A stretch of 64,000 nucleotides of DNA from Amphiura filiformis (GCF_039555335.1 NC_092637.1:372001-436000), one strand, 5' to 3'. Shown: positions 48,161 to 59,738, counted from the first letter of the stretch. The notes: generated by a model from the letters alone, not told the origin. A program made the numbers and translations.

Positions 48161-48917
48161 AAAGAGATTCGCAATCATCTAGCAGCCATAATTGAACAAA
48201 TTCATCAGGATTGGTGGAGTAAATTCAGTAACAAAAGTTCCTTGTATCTGATCCAATTATACACTTGCTTGTGAACGTTTCAACAACCACTGTTGCCTTT
48301 GTCAACAATTGAGGAATGACTGCAGTTACTGACAACCGACGCTAAAGGGATTTCCAACGTGATTTTGCTGGTTGCCAGTTGGTTTTCCTTCTAGGGATTT
48401 TCTAGGTCCCTGCTGCAGAAACTCATCGAAAATGTGAGAAAGCTGGTACTGCCTCTCGTCTCTGTTCATAGTCGTACGGCCCATCTTTCTAATTTCTACA
48501 GCTTCCTTAATCCAGCGTTTGAATCTATCTTGCTCCGTGCCAATGACCTTAGCATCCGGGCTTAGCATCCCCCCCCCACCCAATGACGAGATTCTTGTCA
48601 ACAACGTGATATGTTATAGCCGACTTGTGTGTGGCAGTTAACGACTCTTTTCTCCTTGCTCTAGTGACCACTGTGTTGCTGACTTTCTCCACTTCACTTT
48701 TGTGTTCTTCTAAGCGTGTGCCAAATTTTCTTCATGTTTCACCAATATAAGACAAGTTACAGTTCTTGCAGGATATTTTATACACTATCTGAGTGGTGTT
48801 GAGAGGGTCTCGCTTATCTTTTGGGTGGACCAGTTGCTTTCTGAGGGTGTTATGTGGCCTCATCGCTGTGGACAGAGACAGAAGAGACAGAAAGAGATTC
48901 GCAATCATCTAGCAGCC
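48161..48917 (-). mobile_element. Penelope-like element fragment with 28-bp target duplication
   Basis: The minus strand encodes a GIY-YIG endonuclease region: [20 protein letters not shown], then [12 protein letters not shown], an in-frame [18 protein letters not shown], and later DRFKRWIKEAVEIRKMGRTT with MNRDE. The element (48189-48890) is flanked by the same 28-bp stretch of array intron at 48161-48188 and 48891-48918. It is truncated, lacks the RT and carries a stop, so it is inactive. Confidence 0.88.
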
Positions 48918-49038
48918 AATAAGAACCCAATACTTTGGCATTCACGATTTTTTTATAATCATTTCAAGATGGTTGGAAGCTATGTCTTCCTTGGCGACAC
49001 TAAACTACGTTTCGAGTTTATTTATGATATTTTAACAG

Positions 49039-49161
49039 ATATAAATGAATGTACAAATGGTAAACACAACTGTCATGACGATGCAACATGTACCAATACC
49101 ATGGGTTCCTTCTCGTGTGCATGCAATACAGGGTATAGCGGTGATGGTACTATATGTATTG
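49039..49161 (+). CDS. Ca-binding EGF exon 16
   Basis: The exon is 123 bp, phase 1-1. It starts [12 protein letters not shown], with [12 protein letters not shown] near the end. It follows the Penelope-like insertion, and its intron landmarks are intact. Confidence 0.93.
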
Positions 49162-49571
49162 GTATGTAAATACACACCATTATTGAACATTAAATATGTA
49201 GACATCAGTTTATATCACCCAAATTATTTCACATTATTGGCACCATTTCTCAAATAGTTAATTGTTCTGTTGTGATATCTAAATTATTTTATTTGACTTC
49301 CGGTGGTTAGGAGGATGTAGAATATATTTCTTGAACTCAAACATGTATTTTCTTTGTCATGTGTAACAAACTGTTTACTCATTTTAAACAACATCATATT
49401 ATGTAATGTATACTAGTATACTATAAATCTTTTCATCTAGCAGCCAATAAGAACCCAATACCTTGGCATTCACGAAGTTGTTTCTTTTCAATCATTTCAA
49501 GATGGTTGGAAGTTGTGTCTTCCTTGGCGACACTAAACTAGGTTTCAAGTTTATTTATGATATTTTAACAG

Positions 49572-49694
49572 ATGTAAATGAGTGCGCAGATAGCGATCAC
49601 AACTGTCATGACGATGCAACATGTACCAATACCATGGGTTCCTTCTCATGTACATGCAATAGAGGGTATAGTGGTGATGGTACTGTATGTATTG
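49572..49694 (+). CDS. Ca-binding EGF exon 17
   Basis: The exon is 123 bp, phase 1-1. It starts [20 protein letters not shown] has Thr where most copies have Ala. Confidence 0.93.
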
Positions 49695-50062
49695 GTATGT
49701 AAAAACATATCTTATTGAACATTAAATATGAGCCATCAGTGTATTTTACCAAAATGTTTGACATTATTGGTACCATTTCTCGAACAGTTAATTGTGAATA
49801 GTCATTGTGTAACAAAATGTTTGCGCAGATAAAACAGCATGATATTATGTAATGTGCACTATTAATCGTTACTATGCCGACATGAGGAGATGCACAATCA
49901 TCTAGCAGCTAATACCAACCCACATTTTGGTATTCACTTATATGTTTCCTTTCAAATGATTTCAAGATGGTTGGAAGTTATGTTTAAAAAAGTGTACTAT
50001 TCTTTCGCACTTCTTTGGTAAAGCTAAACTATATTTTCATATTTTTTATGATATTTCAACAG

Positions 50063-50185
50063 ATGTAAATGAGTGCACCGATGGCGAACACAACTGTCAT
50101 GGCGATGCAACATGTACAAATACCATTGGCTCCTTCTCTTGTGCATGCAATAGAGGGTATAGCGGAGATGGTACTGTATGTATTG
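50063..50185 (+). CDS. Ca-binding EGF exon 18
   Basis: The exon is 123 bp, phase 1-1, acceptor GATATTTCAACAG. It starts [24 protein letters not shown] has Ile for Met. Confidence 0.93.
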
Positions 50186-50406
50186 GTATGTAAATACATA
50201 TCTTTATTGAACATTAAATATGTTCACTATCTTTAATCTTTTCTATGCCGACGATGAAGAGATTCGCAATCATCTAGCAGCCAAGTAGAACCCAATACTT
50301 TGGCATTCACGAATATGTTTCTTTATAACTATTTCAAGATGGTTGGAAGTTATGTCTTCCTTTGTGAAATTAAACTACATTTCAAGTGTTTATGATATTT
50401 CAACAG

Positions 50407-50529
50407 ATATAAATGAATGTAGAGATGGTGAGAACAACTGTCATGACGATGCATCATGTACCAATACCATGGGTTCCTTCTCGTGTGCATGCAATAATGG
50501 GTATAGCGGAGATGGTACTGCGTGTATCG
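50407..50529 (+). CDS. Ca-binding EGF exon 19
   Basis: The exon is 123 bp, phase 1-1, donor G/GTAAGT. It starts [12 protein letters not shown], with HDDASC and CNNGYSGDG. It lies only 344 bp after the preceding exon start. Confidence 0.93.
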
Positions 50530-50882
50530 GTAAGTAAAACTATAAATTGTAGCTTAAATCACTTCAATTTTGTACATTACTATACGCACACATGTTATTT
50601 GAACCAAACTGAAAATATTGGCACCATTTCTCGAATAGGCAATTGTTCTATTATTTTAGATTCAAAATAAAAATTATTTTAATATTGGCCTAAAGGTAGG
50701 TGGTCAGATTTGTTTCGTGTTGCCTTTTGTACCTGACACTAAGGCCTGCACCTAAATAATCCCAATTCATAAGTTTTGAGGTAAATTACACAAGCCGTTT
50801 TGATATTAGAAGTAAAGAACAATGGCCCATAGAACAGTATGTGGGATATGCAGCTATCGCATTTTTTATTCTCAATATCTAA

Positions 50883-51117
50883 GGGAGCGATCGTTATTTA
50901 TGACAGAGGGGGGAATGAGAAAATTTAGGGGGAATACGAAATTTTTTTGGGGTCTTTAGGTGGGAACCTGAAATTTTAGTTGAACCAGGAGGGGATTGTT
51001 GAGAAAATTGGGAAAACAAAGGGGAACGTGTAAATTTTGAGTGAACGCGAGGGGGGGAACGCAAAATTGTTTGTCGATATTTTTTCCAAAACGCCCATTC
51101 CCCGATCGATCGGTCCC
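50883..51117. mobile_element. 235-bp MITE with TAA target duplication
   Basis: The ends GGGAGCGATCG and CGATCGATCGGTCCC are inverted. TAA flanks both sides (50880-50882, 51118-51120). The paralogous intron near 57085 reads ATATCTAAACGG without the insert, giving the empty site. The interior is G-rich with repeated GGGGGAA words. A 3-bp TAA target fits PIF/Harbinger-type elements. Confidence 0.8.
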
Positions 51118-51319
51118 TAAACGGAATATAATTTTTGGCCTAAAATTTCACTGCGATTATATATTAGAAATATGTGCGCTTTTGTTGATGCCAAAATCTC
51201 TATTTTGATAGGCCACAGTTTGGGGGGGGCTAAGGCAGTCAATCAGGCACCATCTTTAAGGTGGTAAGGATGACATAGAATATTATATGTGAACTCAAAC
51301 ATCTACTACTTCTACTACT

Positions 51320-51349
51320 GGTATAGCGGAGATGCTACTGTATGTATCG
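51320..51349 (+). pseudogene. EGF exon fragment (3' end only)
   Basis: The last ~30 bp of an EGF exon (G-Y-S-G-D-A-T-V-C-I) with donor G/GTATGT are preceded by a CTACTACTTCTACTACTG microsatellite. There is no acceptor. GDA replaces GDG. Confidence 0.8.
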
Positions 51350-51796
51350 GTATGTACAAACACTTCTTTGTTGAACAATAAATATAAGCCACCAGTTTAT
51401 TACCCAAATTGTTTGAAATTATCGGCACCCTTTCCTCAAATAGTTGTTCTACTGTTTTGAATAATTGTTCTACTGTTTTGACTCAAAATCTAAATTATTT
51501 TATTTGACTTCTGGTGGTTAGGAGGATATAGAATATATTTTTTGAACTCAAACATATATTCTAATTGTCATGTTAACAACCTGTTGCTCAACGTGATGTT
51601 ATGTAATGTATACTATCTTTACTATCTGGAATCTTTTCTATGCCGACGATGAAGAGATTCGCAATTATCTATCAGCCAATACGAACCCAATACCTTGGCA
51701 TTCACGAATTTGTTTCTTTTTAATCATTTCAAGATGGTTGGAAGTTATGTCTGCCTCGGTGAAACTAAACTTCGTTTCAAGTTTATATATGATATT

Positions 51797-53561
51797 CAGT
51801 TAGGACGCGGGACTACCAATTCTTTAGAAATGCATAGTCGCGCTAAAAGTCGATCGATACATGTTAAAATCAGCACAATTCAGAGATACACCTTTTGCTA
51901 TGAAATTTATTTTCTCGGTCAAATATAAAGCAATATTTTTTTTTCTTCAGTAATGTCAGTTAAAGACATAGTGCTTGGATATACATTTTTTTTAAATCCT
52001 GGTGTTAAAATTCAAGCATCATATGTTGTCTTTTAGTGTGATATTTTTGATTTTTATAGGCCTTTAGTTCGCCCGTGAGCTTTTTACGGAATTCATTTTT
52101 TAGCGTCTCAAACTAATATAGTTTGCTAAAGAAAGATATTTCCCACCTCTGTAAAGCACATCGTGTGGGTCTATATATTATAGTTTTGTCATTTTATTTT
52201 ACCCTTTTTCCCTTCATGCTCCGAAAATGTCAAACTCAGTACTTTATCTCCAGAACAACCAGCAGAAATAATCGATATTTCAATTGTTGTCAACCAGGTC
52301 TCTTTTCCATTGCAAACCAGGATTGCCTGACCAGCGATTTGGTAGCCCAAATCCCCAATTCTGGTAAATGAGGTGAATTTTGGAAATTTGCTCCCGTGAT
52401 AGCCTGCAATTTCAATTTATAGGGGCTATGGATTCCATGATTATGAAAACCATTTTGTTTGTTTGTTTGTTTGTTTGTTTATTTACCTAGGATGAGGTCC
52501 TTGGGAAAATCCACTGTCCAAACCTAGAAAAATTCGCGTGTTATTAGAGGGGATTTTAATTTTCTGTCCCTCCTATCTCCAGGTGAATTTTGAATGACCC
52601 CCCCCCCCCCCCATCGCGGGTTGGGCTTTTACATTACACCCTTCAGACTTGCGTTCGGGTTTGTGTAGGCCTATTTGTCATAATTTAGCGCTATAGGACC
52701 TACTTTCTAAATGTAGGCTATAGCTATAGCCGTGCTATATAAATATTATAAGGTACCGGTATGTAATATTATGTAGGCCTATGGGGGTGGGGTGGGTACT
52801 CAACACATTTTAATCATGACTTACAATGCAAGGCTCATTGTTGCCATAAATGATTTTTCCTTTAGGTCATTATAATAGGTTGTTATAAACGTCCATGTTT
52901 AACCTTGTATTGTTTTGGCTGCTTCATTATGACTTTCGGTGGGTTTAAGCAATTTCAAACAAACACAAACAAAAGGCACTATACCCAGTCACCTTCATGA
53001 CAATTGAAACACTAGGTAATTTCTTTGCTATATTGAAGTTCTGGCAACACTGTATCCAGGCCGGGCACCCAGAGATATCGATCCACAATGCTAGTATTAG
53101 CCTAAGATTTCACGCGTGGATTTGAAAATTTTTCAGCTGGTAGTCAAAATTATGGAATCAAAACGGAAATTCTGACAAAACTATGATATATCGCTCACGG
53201 TGATGTGCGTTAGAAAGTTGGGAAAAATCCTTCTTTAGCGAACTATATTACTTTGAAAAGCTAAAAGATTGATCCAAAAAAGGCTCGCGGGCAGAGTTGA
53301 AGCCTATCAAAATCGAAAATCTTACACTAAATGACTGAATTTCACGACTAAGTTTAACACTAAGATTTGAAAAAAATACCTGACATTTACTGAAAAAATG
53401 AAAATTATTGCTTTTCATTTGGCCGAGAAAAAAATTTTACACTGAAAAGGTGTAACTCAAAATTTTGTTCATTTGAATACCAAATTCGATCGTTTGTATT
53501 GCCTTATTAAATGACTGAGTGAGCCTTGCAGAACAATAACAATCGGTAGTCCCGCGTCCTG
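51797..53561. mobile_element. 1.77-kb DNA transposon at a splice acceptor, 4-bp target duplication
   Basis: The ends are CAGTTAGGACGCGGGACTAC and, reversed, CAGGACGCGGGACTACCGAT. TATT flanks both (51793-51796, 53562-53565). Removing the insert and one TATT restores the array acceptor GATATTTTAACAG. No transposase is recognised. A (GTTT)n tract lies at 52457-52485 and a C-run near 52590. The 3' third repeats the sequence at 30117-30525. A 4-bp target fits Chapaev- or Sola-type elements; the family is not assigned. Confidence 0.85.
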
Positions 53562-53572
53562 TATTTTAACAG

Positions 53573-53695
53573 ATATAAATGAATGTACTAATGGTGAACA
53601 CAACTGTCATGACGACGCTACATGTACCAATACCATGGGTTCCTTCTCATGTGCATGCGATAGTGGGTATAGCGGAAATGGTACTGAATGTATTG
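53573..53695 (+). CDS. Ca-binding EGF exon 20
   Basis: The exon is 123 bp, phase 1-1, donor G/GTAAGT. The acceptor TATTTTAACAG is formed by the target duplication of the upstream transposon. It starts [12 protein letters not shown], with [14 protein letters not shown]. Confidence 0.92.
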
Positions 53696-53859
53696 GTAAG
53701 TAAAACTAAATTGTAGCTTTAAACACTTCAATTTTGAACATTAAATATAAGCCTACATGTTACTTGGACCAAACTGATTGAAATATGGCACCATTTCTTG
53801 AATATTTAATTGTTCTCTTGTCTAGATTCGAAATCTAAATTATTTTGATATTGAGCAAA

Positions 53860-54950
53860 GAGATTCATTTGGTAGGATTGTTAGCCAAATCCAATAAATA
53901 TTACTCACGGAACTGAGCTTTCGCCATCTTGGCTGATGGCTTGATCACAGATGAACTGGTCCACTGCTTTTCCCGCGAAACTTGCTATTGACGCATCCTC
54001 GTTACCCGGAAGTGATGTTGATTTAACGGCAGTGGGTCATATACATGATCTAGAAAGTATGCACCCTCGCCGCGGTTGAGTGAGTTCTTGCCCTTTTTTC
54101 TGATTTGGATGGCCTCCCTGACTCTTCTTGAGAAGGCGTTTGAGTCTCTATCCAGTAATTGGCCCCTCCCAGTCGATGACGTGGTTTTCTTGTGCTACGT
54201 GGTCGGTTATTGCGGACGGTGCTGTTCGGTGGTAGAGAGCTTTCTGCTGGCTCTAGTGAAATTTTTGGTAGCAAACTTCCCTGTGTCTTTTTGATGCTCT
54301 TTCTTCCTTACCCCAAATGGTCTACCAGTCTCACATATGTATGATTTATTACACCCTTTGCACGGAATATCATATACAACTTCGCTGGTCTGATCAATGT
54401 GTTTTTTATCTTTCGGGTGGACAAGAACCCTGTTTAGAGTGTTGGTTGGCTTTATGGCTGTTGTAAACCCATGTTTGCGGAAAACCCTTTGCAATTTTTC
54501 AGAAGTACCCTCCACATATGGTGTAACCACCATGCCTTTAATTGGAGTCTCGGTTGTCTTCTTCTGAGGTTTTGTTGTTGTTGTGTCCTTCATTTGTTGT
54601 TTCACCTTGTCCACAGCCCACTTAGGGTATTCACATACCACCAATGCCTTTCTGATTCTTTGTTCCTCGTCTTTCTTGTCGTCTTTCTCCGTAACAATCT
54701 TGTCTTTTCTGTCCATTAATGTCCGGATTACCCCTAGTTTCTGGTGCAGGGGGTGTTGAGATTTGAAGCTTAAATATTGGTCGGTGTGGGTTTTTTGCGA
54801 TACACAAGCAGTTTGACCGTACCATCTTGTTTACGTATGAGTAATGTGTCCAGGAATGGTATTTGGCCCTCTTTCTCTTCTTCATACGTAAACTTAATGT
54901 TCCCAGATTGGTCAGTGGTGTTGAGGTGGTCAGTAAGTAAATTTAACTGG
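53860..54950 (-). mobile_element. Penelope-like element fragment (RT end and GIY-YIG)
   Basis: The minus strand reads the RT C-terminal end (GQIPFLDTLLIRKQDGTVKL), a one-base frameshift at about 54790, THTDQYLSF, a Lys-rich linker (start 54716), TLNRVLVHPKDKKHIDQTSE, then CKGCNKSYICETGRPFGVRK and the downstream SNAFSRRVREAIQIRKKGKN. YICET in place of YIGET is a change in the GIY-YIG core. Frameshifts near 54790 and 54210 make it inactive. Ends are approximate. Confidence 0.85.
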
Positions 54951-55319
54951 TATTATGAGAACATTGGAGATTTTTTCTGATGCCAAAATCTCTATTTTGA
55001 TAGGACAAAAGGGGGATGAGGCTGTCAATCAGACACCATCTTTAAGATTTTTTTTGTGGACTAAAACATATATTTTAATGGTCATGTGTAACAAAATATT
55101 TCCTCAAATTAAACAGCATGATATTATGTAATATGCACTATTAATCTTTATTATACCGAGATGCAGCTAATACGAACCCTATATCTTTGTATTCAAGAAT
55201 TTGTTTGTTTTCAAATCATTTCAAGATGGTTGGAAGTTATGTTTGAAAGTATACTATTCCATCACACTTCTTTGGTGAAACTAAACTACATATCAAATTT
55301 ATTTATGATATCTTAACAG
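54951..55319 (+). repeat. Array intron cassette resumes
   Basis: The conserved intron block (TGATGCCAAAATCTC, TGAGGCTGTCAATCAGACAC, TTCAAGATGGTTGGAAG) resumes here and leads into the next EGF exon. Confidence 0.7.
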
Positions 55320-55442
55320 ATGTAAATGAGTGCACAGATGGTGAACACAACTGTCATGATGATGCAACATGTACCAATACCATGGGTTCCTTCTCATGTG
55401 CATGCAATAGAGGGTATAGCGGTGATGGTACTGCGTGTATCG
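55320..55442 (+). CDS. Ca-binding EGF exon 21
   Basis: The exon is 123 bp, phase 1-1, acceptor GATATCTTAACAG. It starts [15 protein letters not shown] and matches the majority residue at nearly every position, so it is close to the array consensus. Confidence 0.94.
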
Positions 55443-55983
55443 GTATGTAAAATTATATATTGTAACTAAAATGCTGATATTTTGTTCATAAAATTAAGCC
55501 ACCAGGTTATTTGAACCAAATTAATTAAAAATATTGCCAACATTTCTCAAATAGGTAATTGTTCAGATTCGAGTTCTAAATTATTTAGTATTGACCTAAA
55601 GGTAGGTAGTAAGATTTTTTTTCTCGTGTTGTGTGTTGTATCCCACATTTAGACCTGTACCGAAATAATTAAATTCATACGTTTTGAACTAAATTACACC
55701 AGCAATTTTGATAAGTAATAACATGTTTCACAGTGACCCATAGAACAATACGTGTGGTATACGACTGAAAATATACACAAATATATGCGGCTGTCACTTT
55801 TTCATTCATAATATTTAAACGGAATATAGTTTGGGCCTAAAACTTCATTGGGATTATGAGCAAAATATGAGCTTTTTCTAATGCCCAAAAAATGGGGGAT
55901 AAGGCAATCAGTCAGGCACCATATTTAAGGTGGTAAGAGTCGAGGATATAAAACACATTCTATGTACTCAACATTTTAACAGA

Positions 55984-55998
55984 TGTAAGTGAGTGTAA
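55984..55998 (+). pseudogene. EGF exon start fused to intron
   Basis: The acceptor CATTTTAACAG is followed by D-V-S-E-C, then directly by the AACAAAGTGTTTGCTC block normally found far inside the intron. This is a deletion or recombination junction between cassettes. Confidence 0.7.
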
Positions 55999-56248
55999 CA
56001 AAGTGTTTGCTCAAATTAAACAGCTTGGTATCATGTAATGTGCACTATTCATCTTTACCCTGCCGAGATGAGGAGATTCACAATCATCTAGCAGCCAATA
56101 CGAACCCACATATTATTATTTACGAATTTGTTTCTTTTCAAATCATTTCAAGATGGTTGGAAGTTATGTTTTGAAACGTGTACTATTCCCTCACACTTCT
56201 GTGGTGAAGCTAAACTACATTTCATATTTATTTATGATTTTTTAACAG

Positions 56249-56371
56249 ATATAAATGAGTGCACAGATGGCGAACACAACTGTCATGACGATGCAACATG
56301 TACCAATATCATGGGTTCCTTCTCATGTGCATGCAATAGAGGGTATAGCGGTGACGGTACTATATGTATCG
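56249..56371 (+). CDS. Ca-binding EGF exon 22
   Basis: The exon is 123 bp, phase 1-1. It starts [12 protein letters not shown], with [10 protein letters not shown] and GDGTIC. All features of the family are present. Confidence 0.93.
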
Positions 56372-56631
56372 GTATGTACACATACTTCGTTTATGAACAT
56401 TAAATATAAACAACCAGTTTATTTCACCAATTATTTGACAGTATTGGCACCATTTCTCGAATAGATAATTGTTCTATTGTTTTGATTCGAAATCTAAATT
56501 ATTTTATTTGACTTCCGGTGGTTAGGAGGATGTAGAATAAATATTTGTCACGTTAACATAATGTTGGAAGTTAGGTCTTCCTTGGTGAAACTAAACTACG
56601 TTTCAAGATTGTTTATTTATTATTTTAACAG

Positions 56632-56754
56632 ATATTAATGAATGTACAAATGATGAACACAATTGTCATGTCGATGCTACATGTACCAATACCATGGGTT
56701 CCTTCTCATGTGCATGCAATAGTGGGTATAGCGGAGATGGTATTGCATGTATTG
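56632..56754 (+). CDS. Ca-binding EGF exon 23 (last of the array)
   Basis: The exon is 123 bp, phase 1-1. It starts [12 protein letters not shown], with HVDATC and GDGIAC, residues otherwise shared with exons 7 and 8. It lies 383 bp after exon 22. Confidence 0.93.
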
Positions 56755-57340
56755 GTATGTAAAAATATAAATTGTAGGTAAAACACTTTCGAATATTAAA
56801 TATAAGCTACCACGTTATTTGAACCAAACAGATTGAAAATTTGACACCATTTCTCGAATATTTAATTAAAATTGGAAATCTAAATTATTTTAATATTGTT
56901 TTAAAGTTAGGTGGTCAGATTTTTTCTTATTGTGTTTTGAACCTCACATTGAGTCCTGTACCAAAATTATCAAATTTCCAAGTTTTTAGGTTAATTACAC
57001 AAGCCGTTTTGTAAAAACGTGTTTTACAATGATCTATAGAACAGTAGGCATATGTGTGGTATGAGGCTGTTATTGTTTCATTCATAATATCTAAACGGAA
57101 TACAATTTGGACCTAAAATTTAACTGGAAGTATGAGAAACATGATGCTAAAATATCTATGATAATTAAATTGGGGGGGGGTGAGTGTTACAAAATGTTTG
57201 CTCAAACATAACAGCATGATATTATGTAATATGCACTAGTATTAACCTTTATATTGTCAACACGAGGAGATTCGCAACCTTCTGCAGCTAATACGAACCC
57301 GCATCTAGGTATTCACGAGTTTGTTTCTTTTCAAATCATT

Positions 57341-58894
57341 CATTCTAATAGAACGCATAACAAAAATTTATACAAAATCTGCATTCCTGTACCAAGATTA
57401 TCACCGATTCAATTCCTTTGAATAATAAATGTCGGGTATTACTACCAAGGGGGTGACACTAAATTCACGGTTGTTCTATTAGCAACGCAAAACCTATGAA
57501 AAATTCCGCTGGTTTACTATCTAGAAAGTGAGGCCAGTTATCGATCCGTTATGAATAATTCATGTTCGACCCCGTGGATCATGTTAATTGATATTGGCAA
57601 ATAACAACGTTGTTAGTTTTGCGAACTTTGCCTGTTCAATGAGAGTATAGCGCGCCCCCAATACATCTGGGCGCAAACCAGGCGAAAACGATCCAGTTTA
57701 ATGAAATGGCGGACGGATATTCCCATCGGGCACCAGTGATATGTTTTTTCAAAGAAAGTCTACTAATTTGATATGAAATGACATTTTGCAATAGCAAAGT
57801 CAAAATTAGGACTTGCGGTCAATAATATGAAGGAAATACGTGACAGAGGCAAGGTGTGAAACACAAGTAGTATTTGAAGTTAAAATAACCTTTGATACCC
57901 GACCTGACCTTCCATAGCTTTCCATCATGGCGCCTTATTCGTTTTTATGTATTTCTATATGCTCTCAAGTAAAATAAAATACCAAACTGCACTAAGCAGA
58001 CAGAATGTTACTTGGCTCCCAGCATGAATTATTGATTTTATACGGAGGTAAAGAAATACACAGTAGCCTGCAAGCCGTGCACCATACTCTAAATACTTCG
58101 GTAAATCTGAATAATGGTCACATGTAGACATATCACGTGTACGGGAAATCACGTGGCAACATTTTAAGATTTCAGACTTGTTTTACTAGTTAAATTGTCA
58201 TTTGTACTATTGATTATTTATCTTTGTTAATTAATATTAATTAATATATCTTTTAAATGCTGATAAATCGTGGTTGGTTGCCCATATTATATGTTAAATT
58301 CAATGTTTTATGAATATAATTCTACCACGCAGAGGGGGTCACACAGCATAATTTCACACTACACGATTTAGCTAGATTTGGAGCTCTGCATTTCAAATTC
58401 ACGTCAATTTTAAAGTTTATACACTTAATATATTTAATATAATACTTATTTTTTGTTATAACAAACTGGAACACGAAATATACTAGCTTATTACCTATAC
58501 AGAGAGGGGATTTATACACATTCACTCAGCAATTTGACATGCCTGGCGCATCAAGACATTCTCTGTCTGGATAACATGACTGTCGCCCTCAATACGTCTG
58601 GGCGCAAATTTAAATAACAATACGCTATTTACATATGAATGCGGCTTCATTTAAGGATGCACAACACAACACACTGTTTACTTTCTTTGCATAACTCAAC
58701 CAAAATGAAATCTTTAATGAAAAGTACAAGATTATTGGTTAGTGTTTTTATACAATCTGTACCACAATCAAAGATCGTATAACATATTAATATTACAAAT
58801 ATTAATAACTTAGTAGCTTTATTCATGGTTAGTGACTTGCCCCTAAGTTGTCAAATAGTAATATTCACGTTCCTATTGTTTTACTAATCTGCAG
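57341..58894. other. Intron after the EGF array
   Basis: Array sequence stops at about 57340. Words such as AATACATCTGGGCGCAAA (57660) and AATACGTCTGGGCGCAAA (58592) are repeated ~930 bp apart, suggesting a diverged repeat pair. No exon or RNA gene is seen. Confidence 0.5.
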
Positions 58895-59005
58895 TGTATG
58901 GATGTACATCCCAGTGCATGAACGATGGCAACTGTTTAGATGTGAATGGTGTGTGCGTTTGTCGTCTTGGATTTGCTGGTGACGACTGCAGTATTGAAGA
59001 TGGAG
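58895..59005 (+). CDS. EGF-like exon (non-calcium type, 37 aa)
   Basis: The acceptor is ACTAATCTGCAG and the donor G/GTATGA; phase 1-1, 111 bp. It reads (V)YGCTSQCMNDGNC, then CVCRLGFAGDDC, with six Cys in EGF spacing and the GF-x-G-x-x-C end. There is no D-x-D/N-E calcium motif. It follows the Ca-EGF rod and precedes FN3, so it may be a hinge between the two. Confidence 0.9.
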
Positions 59006-59738
59006 GTATGAATAGATAGATATTTTATTCCCATGCCAAAATAATACATACATAACATAACATACATTTCATGAATTATTTTTAGATTAATAAGTTACTT
59101 TTTAAGTAAGTTAAATTAAGATGTCACTAATTAGGTATGTCGGAGCCGTCCAAAAGGCCAAAGGAGGCCAGAGGTGGACAACTCCTTCCATCTAACATTA
59201 CATTACACAAAATAGTGTCTAAACCCTCGTCCTACATAACAGTATATTTGTTCAGCTGCACTAAAATGCTCACATAAGGCCATATGAAATTAATGTTTTA
59301 GTTCTCGTTCAGAGGATTTTCACGAATTGATGAAGGAGAGAATTGTGGAGGTTTTTTTTTCAATTTAAAATTAGGGTTATTGGTAGTCTTTTCAACAGTG
59401 CTTGAGGAAAGGAGGAGGCCTTTTTTAATGTGATATTCTGAGGGATAAACTCCCTAGAGTACCACGAAGTCTTGGAAGTCGTCCATAATCTTTAATAAAC
59501 TTATTTATATGTATATATAAAGTTTTCCTAAAGTATTCTCCAAAGTCTAAAAAAGTTTGAAAACTCTAAATAAAAATAAATACATTGACAAATCCCATAA
59601 ATTGAGGAGGGGTGATACGAGAACCAAAATCACTGAATGTTCTTGTCTGTCTCTTCTTACTTTTCTTTCTTTCTCCATTTTTTTCTTTGTTGTTTTCTTC
59701 TTCCCTTATTATTTCCCAATTATTCTTCCCTTACACAG
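59006..59738. other. Intron between EGF and FN3 exons
   Basis: I see no gene here. The 3' end has a long C/T-rich tract (about 59640-59735) serving as the polypyrimidine tract of the FN3 acceptor. Confidence 0.6.

Larger units (their letters stand above)
28150..57340 (+). repeat. Tandem array of EGF exon plus intron cassettes
   Basis: Each cassette has a conserved intron and a 123-bp exon. Intron landmarks are GAGATTCACAATCATCTAGC, CCAATACGAACCCAATACC, CACGAATTTGTTTCTTTTC and TTCAAGATGGTTGGAAG, then the acceptor GATATTTTAACAG. Uninterrupted neighbours are usually 490-660 bp apart (extremes about 340-840). The last cassette, at about 57180-57340, has intron landmarks but no exon. Intron similarity is close to exon similarity, so whole units were duplicated and perhaps homogenised recently. 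Confidence 0.9.

Noticed and set aside
28208-56464. Minus-strand ORFs over the EGF exons (for example 29208-29441, 43961-44368, 45526-45753)
   Set aside because: They recur at each cassette as exact antisense shadows of the EGF exons, with YMHMRRNPW-type words from the reverse strand.
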